In this document: positions 11,582 to 22,500 of the stretch, one piece after another
How positions within the stretch are numbered: position 1 is the first letter of the stretch
How the letters are laid out: every line of letters begins with the position of its first letter
NCBI RefSeq assembly: GCF_015706575.1
Contig: NW_024037056.1
Coordinates: 16,915,405 to 16,979,404, forward strand
Direction: 5' to 3'
Length of the DNA: 64,000 nucleotides
Origin: Patiria miniata
Lineage: Eukaryota; Echinodermata; Asteroidea; Valvatida; Asterinidae
Notes under the pieces: generated by a model
Seen by the model: the letters and a program-made list of their open reading frames with translations, nothing else
The model's database searches: none
Told to the model about the DNA's origin: nothing
Program-made: the position numbers and the translations under genes

Positions 11582-12006
11582 ACTTTAATGAATACCATAA
11601 TGGTGTGTCTGGAAAGTCAAATTTGTCTTTAAAGAATTTTAGTATGGCTTGTATATACCCGTTCCACAATTTTCTGGGATCGAGCGATCGATATTCGTAT
11701 GGATTTTTTTTGTTCCATGATCTTTGAGTGGAATATCTTGAAAAAGAACATCTGGCGAGTACGTAATGAATCCGTCAAAGACACAATTAGGGCAATTGTG
11801 TTCCCAGAAATTCTCAGTTTTAATTAAAAGAGAAGGAAACTTCCAAGTTTGTTATTTGTAAAAAAAAATTGCCGTCTTCAAATTAAAACCCTAATTTTTT
11901 CTTCATGCGTCGTCTGCTTATTTTGTTGTAATAGCGCCCTCTTTCGATTCCAAAATATTGAAGCTGGTAAACGAGAACGTGGAGGAATAGCGAGTACCAG
12001 CACTTT

Positions 12007-12022
12007 CCAATCAATTACGTCA
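12007..12022 (+). promoter_or_regulatory. CCAAT box with adjacent CRE-like site upstream of CREBL2
   Basis: CCAAT at 12007-12011 and TTACGTCA (reverse complement TGACGTAA, a CRE/ATF variant) at 12015-12022, about 160 bp upstream of the CREBL2 start codon. The spacing suits a proximal promoter. No binding is shown. Confidence 0.45.
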
Positions 12023-12181
12023 TCTTTGTTTTGGTTCAATGAAAAGTCAGTCGATCGGCGAAAAAGGCTTAAGAATAAGATCTCAAACATTGATCGTATT
12101 AACAGTCCATTTTGGAGTGTTTATTCTCGACTTCTTGGGGTAAAAGTGATATATTCTAGTGCGTAGATCACTTCTGCAAAC

Positions 12182-14574
12182 ATGACGAAGCCTGTTGGTC
12201 GGCAGAACGATGAGGATTCATCGGAAGATGATGGCGCAAAAAAGGTACGAACAAGTGCAACTACTTTAGTTTCAATGACTTTTGACTTTTCATTTAGAGG
12301 TCTTTTTTTTTTTTTTTTTACTGTTTACTTATATTTGCCTTGTTTGCTGGTAGCTAGCGACTACTATTCATCTATGGGAGTATGTATGTCTAGCACGTTT
12401 TGCTTTTCCCTTCATCAGATATTTACATATTAATTATTATTAGGTGTGTGTTAATCATCCACCTGCTAATGCTATAATTTAGACAGTCACCAAACGGTCA
12501 CAGACAGTCAAAATTTCCATCCACTTCCCCTACTATACTTAACACAGGCTATAGTCACCAGCAGTTAGATCAAATGTAAAGCAAGCACAGTGTGACTAGT
12601 CCAACTCAGTCCATTGACAATGAATAGACAAAGCAGGCAAGTTGTTGGCACAGCTGGCTTATTAATTACCCACAGCCAAAGCAAAGCTGTAACGAGTTAC
12701 ATAAACAGTCATGGCCAGTCAATCCTGCTTTATGTACGGTAGGCTGGGAATTATTAACTGTTGAAAACAGTCACCTGATTGATTTTGACTGAAAGGACAA
12801 CTTGGCACAGAATGTATGTTTGCATAGAAGGGCTAAAATTTGAATTTTTTTTGTTTTGTTAATACAGCCAAAAACATCAACGACCTCCGGAAAAATCCGG
12901 AAAGTGGGCGGCAAGCGAGGGCGCAAGCCCTCCAAGATAGATCAGAAGGCCAAGCTGGAACGCAGCCGGCAGAGCGCGAGGGACTGCCGGGCCCGGAAGA
13001 AACAAAAATACCAGCTGCTGGAGGAGATGGTGGCTGGCAAGGAGCGAGATATTTGCGCTCTTAGAGAAGAACTAGATATGGTGAATATTTTCTTTGGAAA
13101 ACTTGAGATTCTTGGAACTTTGTATCACACAGTGTCTCGGCTTTTTATAGGTAAACATTTTAGACTCGTCAAAACTGAGTGATTTCTATACATGTATAGA
13201 GAGTCCTGAAACGTTAGCTGTGGCCTTTTCCTTTGCCTTAGAATTTTAAGTACAAAGATAGTGAGCATTTCTTAAAACAGTGCATAGAAAGTGGGCAAGC
13301 AAGGTTCACTATACAATGTATGAGGCACATTTAATAAAGAAATAAGAATGTACTCACGATTGTACTGAATCCTAGCTTCTGCAGAGAAGAGGCACTAGAC
13401 CCAAGGAAAAGATTTCTTCCAAGTGACACTGAATGAACAGCACTAAAAAGAAATGGGTTTTTTGGCTCTACGCTAATATTTGTAATAACTTAGGAAAGTA
13501 GTGAACTGAAATAGACAGAGCACCAGCAAACAACCAGATTCAGAGTCTACACTTTTAGTCATTTGGCTTGTATAGGGAGGGCCCAAAAGATACCTCAGCA
13601 GCTTCCAGTGGTATACAACAATGGAAAGAAATGCAGTGTGTTACATAACACTAAACATGGGACAGAACACTAAATATGTAAATAAGAAAGACCACAATAT
13701 GGATGCTCTACTGCACCAACCACTGGTTAAAGGTGCCGTGGGAAAGTAATGGGCCTTATGCGCGAGTCGGCCATATTGAATTGAAAGTGAGGTAAAATAT
13801 TAATTTTTGGAACTTGCAAAGAAAAATGAAAGCAAGTAAATTACTAATTAATTCCAGTCTGCTTCAATTCAATGAATAAAAATTAAATACATTCCCTAAT
13901 GTTTAAAGCCAGATTAAAAAAAATATGACAGTAAAATAAGGCTGCATTATGCCTGCATAAATAGTCTGGCGCCATCCAATTCAACAGTGAACAATTAATG
14001 AAATACATTCAGGGAACTCGCCAAAAATGGCCAACTCATGCATAAGGCCCATAAAGCGTAAAATTGTTACATATTATCTATGCCCGTTTTTGCAATGTTC
14101 AACACGGCGCCAGGACTGGGCAGTTATATGGTAATGAAGGAAAAACCTACAATTCAAGAAAGATCAAATTTGCACTTGAACTTCAGAAGTTTCTCTAAAG
14201 ACTAACGGAGTACCCTGTGCGAAAAATCTAAATAACCCTTTAGTGACTGTACTGCCCGAAACCGCCCCGCCTATTACTCCCTCTAGCGCCCAAAAGCACC
14301 CAAGCACTGGTTTTGTTGATTCTTCAGTAAATAAACACAATGTAATACAATGTAGTACATTTTCTAATGGTTAACTGCTGCTTTTTATAACTATTCAATT
14401 TCGTTACTGGGTAGAGACTTAATCTAACTTTTTTAATTTTCTCCATTTTTTCTGCAGTACAAGCAGTGGTGTAAGAAGATCGACCAGGGCACTATTCCGC
14501 CAGAGATCTATGACACACTGCAGACTGGCGAAGTGGCGAAGCCAAACGATCCCATCAAAGAGGAGCCATGTTGA
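12182..14574 (+). CDS. CREBL2: CREBL2-like bZIP protein
   Basis: Cyclic AMP responsive element-binding protein-like 2: a small nuclear bZIP factor that partners CREB in metabolic and adipogenic transcription in vertebrates. Exons 12182-12244, 12868-13080, 14458-14574, all phase 0; 130 aa (human 120). Residues 1-31 are acidic and Ser/Thr-rich. GKRGRKPSKID (36-46) and the basic region ERSRQSARDCRARKK (52-66) are near-identical to vertebrate CREBL2. A short zipper follows to about residue 90, then the family signature YKQWC and a C-terminus ending IKEEPC. IKEE could be a sumoylation site (psi-K-x-E). The start Met is the first in a clean exon with donor AAG|GTACGA. The gene is intact. Confidence 0.94.
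13751..14050. mobile_element. MITE, TIR GGGCCTTATG, copy 1
   Basis: 300 bp with ends GGGCCTTATGCGCGAGTCGG and the matching inverted CATGCATAAGGCCC. An inverted second copy lies at 26481-26774; both share GGCGCCATCC/GGATGGCGCC and AAGGCTGCATT blocks. It lies in the second CREBL2 intron. Confidence 0.8.
14250..14372. repeat. decamer-bearing dispersed element, unexpanded copy
   Basis: Shares GTACTGCCCGAAAC and ATTCTTCAGTAAATAAACAC with the flanks of the arrays at 6800 and 61263, but carries only two decamer units (ACAATGTAAT, ACAATGTAGT) before TACATTTTCTAATGG. It lies in the second CREBL2 intron. Confidence 0.65.
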
Positions 14575-14746
14575 GGTCAAAGGTCGGCAACCCGACACTC
14601 TTAATAGACTGAAGAGGGAGCCCTTTGGAAGAAAACTGGATAGCCCTAGGAGTTGTTGAACTACGGTCATGTGGATGCAAAGCCAGCAGTTGTATTTTGT
14701 AAATACGGTAGTCATGGTAATATATGCTGTTTATATTACGAGTTGA

Positions 14747-14752
14747 ATTAAA
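14747..14752 (+). terminator. possible CREBL2 polyadenylation signal
   Basis: ATTAAA lies 173 bp after the CREBL2 stop codon, in AT-rich DNA. A longer 3' UTR is also possible. Confidence 0.35.
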
Positions 14753-17700
14753 CGTTGTTGCATGTACAAGTTAAGACATTTCTGTACAAAAGTGACAAAA
14801 ATGGGCAATTGTCAAAAATTAGAGTTTGGAAGATTTAGAGGATGTAGCATTACATTTTTATGACAAAATTCGGTGCGGTTTTTGCCACTTGGAAATTTCC
14901 TTTAAAAATTATTTTTTTCCAGTTTTAAAAAAAAATGTAACTGCGCTGCGAATTTGTTGTGGAAAACATGAACAGGTTTTAATGATGCAATTGTAAGTTT
15001 GCAAGATGTTTTGAAGAATTCATTGTACATCAAGACTAACAAGAATCAGGACAAGAGACAATTTTCCCCATAATTCCTTTATTGCTAAAATATTCTTTAA
15101 AAAAAAGGTATAGTAATAATGCATTTAAGCAGATAGGTTGCATAAAAGTGTTGAATAATTAACTTTTTAGGTCTCTAGGGATGATTTCACATGAATTTGA
15201 TAAGTGTGAACATTTATCACTGTCCCAAAAGACACTAAAAACATTTAACGATGTGTGAATTGTTTGAGTTATTGGCCATACTAATACATGTGGGTACATG
15301 TAAGGTTTTGAACTGAGCTTCCATTCAAACTAGTATTAGTCTTTAAACAAGCATTCATAGCAAAAAAATGTAGTTAAGGCTACATGACATCGTATGACAC
15401 TCTTGCTCTGATGATACACAAGCGCCTTCAAGGAAGACTAACAAGAAATTACTCTTACTTATGTGCTTGTACTTTTCAGCCGCGCTCGTTTGGCATGTAA
15501 TCTACATTATTTTATATATTATTGGAAGAGAAGTAAATATTTAAGGTTTTCTTTATTTGTTGTATAGTGTAAATACAAAGTCTGCCGGAGAACAACTCTG
15601 TTGTAAAGTTATAAGAGTGAATTTAAGAATAAAAATTCCACTAAATATTCCATAAATCTGGTCATATATGTCACTGGTTTGATCAATGTTTTGCTCCAAA
15701 ATTTTGACAATTTTCTGTTCTTTTGTCTTTCCAGTTCTTTCATTTTTCCAAACACAATGCACGCTGTTGTAACAACGTACTGAAATTCAATGCTGATCTC
15801 ATGGACACTTTTTTTTGCTGAATACAAAAAAGCGGGGATATCACTCTAAAAAATACATGTATCATTAGCAGCAAATATACAAGCTCATTACATTGATATG
15901 TAACCAAACATTGCTTGCCATAAAATTGCAGATCTACATGCACCATAGGGTAAAGACACCAAAGTAAAACTGATACATGCTACATACTTCCCTTACGTTA
16001 CTGTAGTAAGATAAGACTTCTGATTTGAAAGTTTGCCAAATTTTGATGCTTTCAAATATGGGTGTAGAGCCAGAAATGCTGTTGGCTTTGACAAAGGTTT
16101 TTCTCTTCGAGCAAACTTGAATCCTGAATCCTGATTGGTCGATCCATGGCAACAACCGTGTGGTATTATCCTATATACCACGGTCCGTACCGCACTCTGT
16201 GTAACGCGCTATTCTAAGATGCACGCGCCATTCCTACTGCAAGCACGTGTCATAGGATAAAGTTGTGTACAGCGTGTATGCTCCGTCATAAATGTGCGTC
16301 AAGTTTGCTTGAAGATGAATGTTATCCCGCTTGCGATCGTTGAACACGGAAAATGTAGTGCGTCTGTGTCCCACATACCACTCGGCCTTCGGCATTGTGG
16401 TATGTGGGACACAGACGCACTACATTATTCCATGTTCCACTTGCGCTAACTGGATAACTAATATTGTCACACCGATCAAGTGCGGTGGCTTACTGCTGTA
16501 TTCAGGCACAAAAAAATTGTACACAGCTACGTCAAAAATTATGGTTCATCTTACAAAAGGCATCTGATAGCAAAATGTGTACAAAGCGAATTAAACCTTC
16601 CCTTTGAATAATCATTAACCAATATCTGTTAAACATGCCAATGTACAAAACGTTTACAGAATCTCTTACATGTAACTACGCACCAGGGCATTCCAGGAAG
16701 ATCTTTCTTGGGGGCCATATAAGCCACATTCTTTTTGGCATATTAATGATAACCATTCGGCACTCCAAAAAAATCAAGTTGAAAGAGTATACAATTTTCA
16801 ACTTCTGCGCCACGACAGAACGCGTTTCCGACAGGTGGCAATCAATCGAAGTCGACCAGTGTGAAGTTACGACGACGTGCGCATCCGGATCGCCATTTTA
16901 TTATGTAGCCAATCAGCATGCGGTAAAAATGGTTGAATGAACAGACGTTGCCGTGGAATATCGTCTGATTGTTATCAACACGCACTCCACGTCTTTACCG
17001 AGGAACCGACGTCGCGTCGTGGGTGACATGCACAGAGTTCTGATGATTTTGTGTCGAGATGCCGCTTGTTTCACAACAATCACACGATTTCTCAGTTTTG
17101 TGACTTGCATTACTTTTCTGCTTGATGCCAACGGTTCTGTCGCAGCGCATACAACTCGCGGGTCAACCTGAGGGCGCCCTAAGATTACATACATGTACGT
17201 AATATGACTATACTTTCATGAATATACATTCACTAAAATTACTATGTTTATAAATCACCTCTGGATATAATATTTGAATCTCCAATATAAAATTATTTTA
17301 ATGCAGAAAGTTTCCCTTAAAACCAAAAAAAAAAAAAGAACAACAGTTCACATTCAATTATCAGTCACAATACTCCAAGATAGATCAGATCCAGAATGGA
17401 AAAAAAAGAAAGTCAACACACAAGAAAACTTTAGTTCTAAAATTACAGGATTTTAACCCCTAAAATTGTAACCATTCTTAGATTAAACGTAGTGACTTTT
17501 GACATTGATCAGTACTGGAGTTTCATACAAAATTTCATTTCGGTAAATATGCAAATTTTAACATACTGCGCCTATACTGCTTACCCTTTTTTCCCAAACG
17601 CTAGTATTAAAAAAAAAAAAAATGAGTTTACCAAAAAAAAATGTTTCCAAACACCAGTCACAAGAATTTTACTTAAAATTAACCAATGCCTTTCCTCATG

Positions 17701-17867
17701 CAAAATCTTTCCAAAACATAAAAACTCCGCTTCAAATTCTTCATGACCTGGAGAATATGTATTTCAGTCACCTTTATGTTTTTACCCATCACTGCTTAAA
17801 GAAGTCAATGTTGATTTTTTTCTCGGTTGTCGAAACTTGACGTGAGCAGTCTTCGCGGTTTTCCCTT
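14753..17867. other. intergenic region between convergent CREBL2 and the HYR gene
   Basis: No coding exon recognised. AT-rich DNA at 14.8-16.1 kb, a hairpin at 16352-16426, and a CpG-richer block at about 16.8-17.2 kb whose open frames (up to 93 codons) resemble nothing I know. The 3' UTR of the minus-strand HYR gene must occupy the right part. Confidence 0.5.
16352..16426. repeat. perfect 30-bp-arm hairpin
   Basis: Left arm 16352-16381 starts AATGTAGTGCGTCTGTGTCC; right arm 16397-16426 is its exact reverse complement; the loop is 15 bp. Weaker inverted similarity extends outwards (GTTATCC... on both sides), which suggests the core of a foldback-type element. Confidence 0.88.
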
Positions 17868-19546
17868 CTAGTAGCGGTAGTAGTGGCTACGCTTGGTGCT
17901 TGGGCGAATGGCTACCTGGTTCGGGCCCTGTCAGAGAGAAATTCAAAATTTGCAGTGAACGCCTTAAAGTGTTTCTTCAAAGCTGACGAAATTGTTGAAA
18001 TGTATGCACGCAGTTGCAATACCAAATTAAGTGTGCAAATATTACCAAAGAAATATCTTCTTACCGTGACGTAGACCTCCCCATCGGGGGAGAACGACGG
18101 TGCATCTGACGGGTACGTGTCCATGTCCGGTGATCGGTACATGTCCATCGCAAAGGCGTTGTTGTGTCGCCCGTACATCTCCTCCTCCATTGGGTAGTAG
18201 TCGTCATCCAGACGCAGGATGGGGGCTTCTGGGGGTGGGGGAGGCTCCAGGGCCAGGACTGGGGCTGGCGGGGGTAGGGCCAGGGGCATGGAATCACGAT
18301 ACGGGCGCTCCTGTTGGAAGAATTTTAAAAAACATGCGAAATTTAAACTGTTAAAAAAAAAAAAAAAATCTGGCGATTCACAATGCAGTGCGCCACCAAG
18401 AGTTTGCAATGGTCCATTTTTCAAGTTAACCGTCGACAAAACCTGGCGCATTTGAATGAGTGTCATTAGACAACTTGAGCTAATTTGTTATAGATTGGGG
18501 CATAGCGTTCTGCCGCCTTACAAAAAACACCATATTGATAAAAAGAAAAGAAAAAAGGCAAACAGATACTTGAATCATACACTGTAATGTCCCGCGCTGC
18601 AAATTTGTCGACCATCTCCCACAATGCACTGGGAAAAATGAACTCTCCGTGGCAAACTCTTGGTGGCGCACTGCATTAGTAATCGCCCAAATTTTACAAT
18701 CTTACAGTGATGGTTTAGTTGCGGATTAAATTCCTTTAATAATTCAATACAAACTGTTGACTGAAGTGCAGCACCTTGGATATTTAGGGCAATTTTTGCT
18801 CTAGTTGCTTTCCCCGTGCTTTTCAACAAATTCAATTTTTTTCCCCCCCGAAATATACTTTCAATTTGTATGTTTTATTCCAACAAAAAAAACCTTTTTA
18901 GTTTTTGGCTGTCTGCAACTGTCTAGAAAAAAAGGTTTTTCTTTTTGCGAGCAGACTGGTTCCCTGTCCGTACGTTATCGATACTGATTGCGGGGCAGGA
19001 ACCAGCCTACCCCACGAACAGAATTAAACAAAACAGAATTAATTCAAAATGTGTAATGGACTAACTCAATATCTGAGCTTGGGCTGATTTGCTTCAGTAA
19101 ATGTCTCACTCAAAAATATAATAACGTTTGTATTGCTAGAAAAACTAGCGATTATGAAAAGGAATCAATTTTTAGGGATGGAACTCTGAAATAGCGCGGG
19201 GAATGAACTTTGCCTTAGCAGGTTAATGGAACACCATGGTCCAACGACATACAAGCAAACAGTCTTTTACCCCTCCCCTAAGTTTAACGAAACATCATGG
19301 ACCACCGTAGGAGGCAAGAAGTCCGCCCTAAACCCTTTACCCTCGGCATCATGAAGACGTCCACCGAGGACACTACGCTCTCCTCATCGTCGACGATCTG
19401 GAACGGGCGCTCCATGTAGCGGTGGTCCTTGTACGGTCCGAGGGGCTCGCGACAGAAGTACATGCAGCAACAGAAGAGCGCTAAGATGAGTAAGAGCAGC
19501 AGTATAGCGCCCCCTACGATGGCTGCGATGGCCAAAGGCGATAGGT
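17868..19546 (-). other. transmembrane helix and cytoplasmic tail of the HYR gene
   Basis: Exon 19546-19341 encodes [19 protein letters not shown] followed by [12 protein letters not shown]: one helix, then a cysteine cluster that could be palmitoylated. The tail, finished in 18310-18065 and 17927-17868, has 13 tyrosines (including YYPM, a YxxM PI3K-p85-type motif, plus MYGR, MYRS, TYPS, VYVT and the C-terminal HYYRY) and a proline run ([10 protein letters not shown]) of SH3 or EVH1 type. It reads like a signalling or cytoskeleton-linked tail. No kinase or known ITAM spacing is present. Confidence 0.75.
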
Positions 19547-22500
19547 CTGCGAGGAACGTACAAAAGGAGAAAAAAATTCAATTCAATTGTTGTCAAAGTT
19601 GATCAAGGTTTGACTGGAGCGGGGTTTCGTAATATTTTTAATATCTTTTTAATCTTATTGCTTTCTTTGCTTTGCACAGAGCCCAATTATTGCCCTGGAC
19701 TGGATAAGCCTTGTCTGGACACAAATTCATGGAAAAATAGGACGCTACACACGTTGTAGATCCTAAACATGGTTCCCGGATATTCTGTTTTCCTGTAAAA
19801 TCTCGCAGTCAATTGCACGTCCGTTTTTGCAGCATTAACATTAAGTCGCACATAAGGGTGTATTAGAAATGATGTGACTTGGTTTAAAAATCGTATTGTA
19901 TTTCTATTTTGCTAATTCTATCACTACTATGCTATTGGAAGGAATTCCATTCGATACATATTCATGCATTGCCAATGCATAAATTAATGTAAATTTCACA
20001 ATACAGATATTCACATACTAAGTGTGGTGGGTACAGTCTCACAGTTAGTTCCACTGTAGTTTTCGGCACACCTACAAGGGAAAAAGTTTAATAAATTATG
20101 AATAACCATGACAGGCAAGATGATCTGATTGGCTAGGGACTGCACTAAGGGGAGTGGTCATGCCACAATGTGGCCCCCGAATCAGGATAATGAATAATGA
20201 GTAACAAGGAAAGGCAAGATGATCTGATTGACTAGGGACTGCACTAAAGGGCGTGGTCATGCTACTATTTGGCCCCTGATTCAGGATAATGAATAATGAG
20301 TCACAATGAAAGGCAAGATGATCTGATTGGCTAGGGACTGCACTAAGGGGCGTGGGTCATGCCACAATGTGGCCCCTGAATCAGGATAATGAACAATCAG
20401 TAACAATGAAAGGCAAGATGATCGAGACAAGATAAGTTTGCCGTAGCACCATGTGAATAAATCTCTTTTGTGAGTATGTGTGCATGGTTCTGAAAAGAAC
20501 CGGAGGGACTCAATGTTTGGAACAGTTTGCTCTGCCCATCGTCAAGAGAATGAGGGATTCCAATGATGATGCGATGTTATAAGGATAGGTTATAAAGATG
20601 ACCTGACTGGCTATAGGGACTGTATAATTCTCCAAAACCTCCAAACGTAATTTGTAAGGAATTGCGAGGGTTAGGTTTAAAGGATCAAACGTGGTCAATG
20701 GATGGCCATCCCACCACTAACTTACGTGCACATATTGGTGTAGGCTGCGTTGTAGGTACATGTTCCCCCGTTCTGACACTCATTTGCCGGGCAAATCTCT
20801 GTAGACGAAGGGAAATTTTATTTCATTAGAGCGTGAACTGGGTCATTCCATAAATCTGAGGTCCAATTATTTGCGTCCCAGTTACATGTACAGTGGACTG
20901 TCGCTATACCGAACACCACTATACTGAACATTCGGCTATACCGAACATCATCATGGCTCCCAGTTTTAATGTACAAAACGTACCGAACATTGTTGTTGAA
21001 AAAAGTCAACAGATTAACAAAAAAATCTACCGGTTGTACATGTATTAAACACTATTTGGGCCACTTTTAATTCCCGAACATCAAACGACCCATGGTTACA
21101 TCGTGTTTGAATGTTCAAGAGCGATAGATGGCTATTAATTCCCCAAGGAATATAAGGGCAAACCACCCGTTGCTAAAGTTTCATGATGACTTGTGATGCC
21201 TTCAATACATGGTAAAAAGGCATGTGTAGAAATTATGTTGTATGTCTGTTGACAATGTTGTATTTCCAAGTATCAAATAATATTTTGGTTATCCGTGATA
21301 ACTCTTCTTCATTTTTGCAGTGTTGGGCCTTCCAACCCGTGGTCGGCAAAATATGCAGTTTGCCAACCAAGGGTATAGAAAGGTCTATACCTACCTTGGT
21401 TTTCAACGGTAAGGATGGCGTTGAAATACAGCCCGGTTCCCGGCAGCTGGCCCGATGTATCCAGTGCGTTGTTGAACTGATTGACAATGGCCGCCTCCGT
21501 CGTCTGCGAGCCGTCGTCAAAGACCAGAACGACATCGTTGATGATGCTGCCATCGCGAAGGTCGATTAAGACCGAGACTTGGTAGCCAAAGAAGCCACTG
21601 TAGGTGCTGTCCATCTGTGTTGACATGGACAAAAAAACGAAACGAAGATCAGTTTATTGTTGGTTAAATCCACAGATTAGGAAAAACACTCGCATCTTGA
21701 TATCCGTACCAGCTCTGGTTATCACTTAAACACATTTCAACTTCGACCATTTCTGCTTGCTGGAGATTATTACACAAATAACAAATGTTTATGAGTGCAA
21801 TGGTAAGAGTAATATCATGAGGTGAGGGAAGGAATGTTCCAATCCGCGAGGAGAACCTGAGAAGAATGGGACATTCCATTTGCCACTGGCATGAAATCAT
21901 TCTTCCAATTGCACGATTGTGAAACATTCATGTTAAGTTTTACACAACACCGCACCACTAAAAGTGTGATCGTGCAATAATGGAACTCCTTTTTTTTCAG
22001 TACGGCCGGGACGAATAATTTAATGACCCGTGATCAATGATCCACCGATAAGATGACGCTAATTCAAGCGTTGTTCAATATCTCATATTCCTAATATACA
22101 TGTACATACCCCTTGGTTGATATTATTTTCCAGGCCTATGTACAGTGAACTTCTGTCGTCGTTGTACTGCCCGACAAAGGGTGGGTTCACCGTGCTGCCC
22201 ATCCGAACAATGGTAGACGTCATCTTAAACTCACGGACGTCTGCCAAAGATAAAAGTGTTGAAGGTGAGTACGGGCAAACAGGTGGAACTGGGCACAGCT
22301 ACGAATGAGAGAAACAGCTGCAAATGACACGTGGGTAATTTTCAGCGATTTTGAGATTTCTGTAAATTTATGGCCAAGTTCGGGCAAGGACCATTAGTCG
22401 ACTAGTGGTTGATTTGTGACGTACCTTACGCCTGCGCACTGATAGCAACGTGCGAACGTCTCTAGTCGAACGCTGGTCAAAATGTCATCGCAAAACTTCT

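Noticed and set aside
15553..16181. Minus-strand frames of 60-73 codons between CREBL2 and the HYR gene
   Set aside because: They overlap each other in different frames, have no recognisable similarity or splice logic, and fit a 3' UTR or intergenic DNA.
18219..18455. Plus-strand Gly/Ala-rich frame
   Set aside because: It is the antisense of the proline-rich tail exon of the HYR gene.
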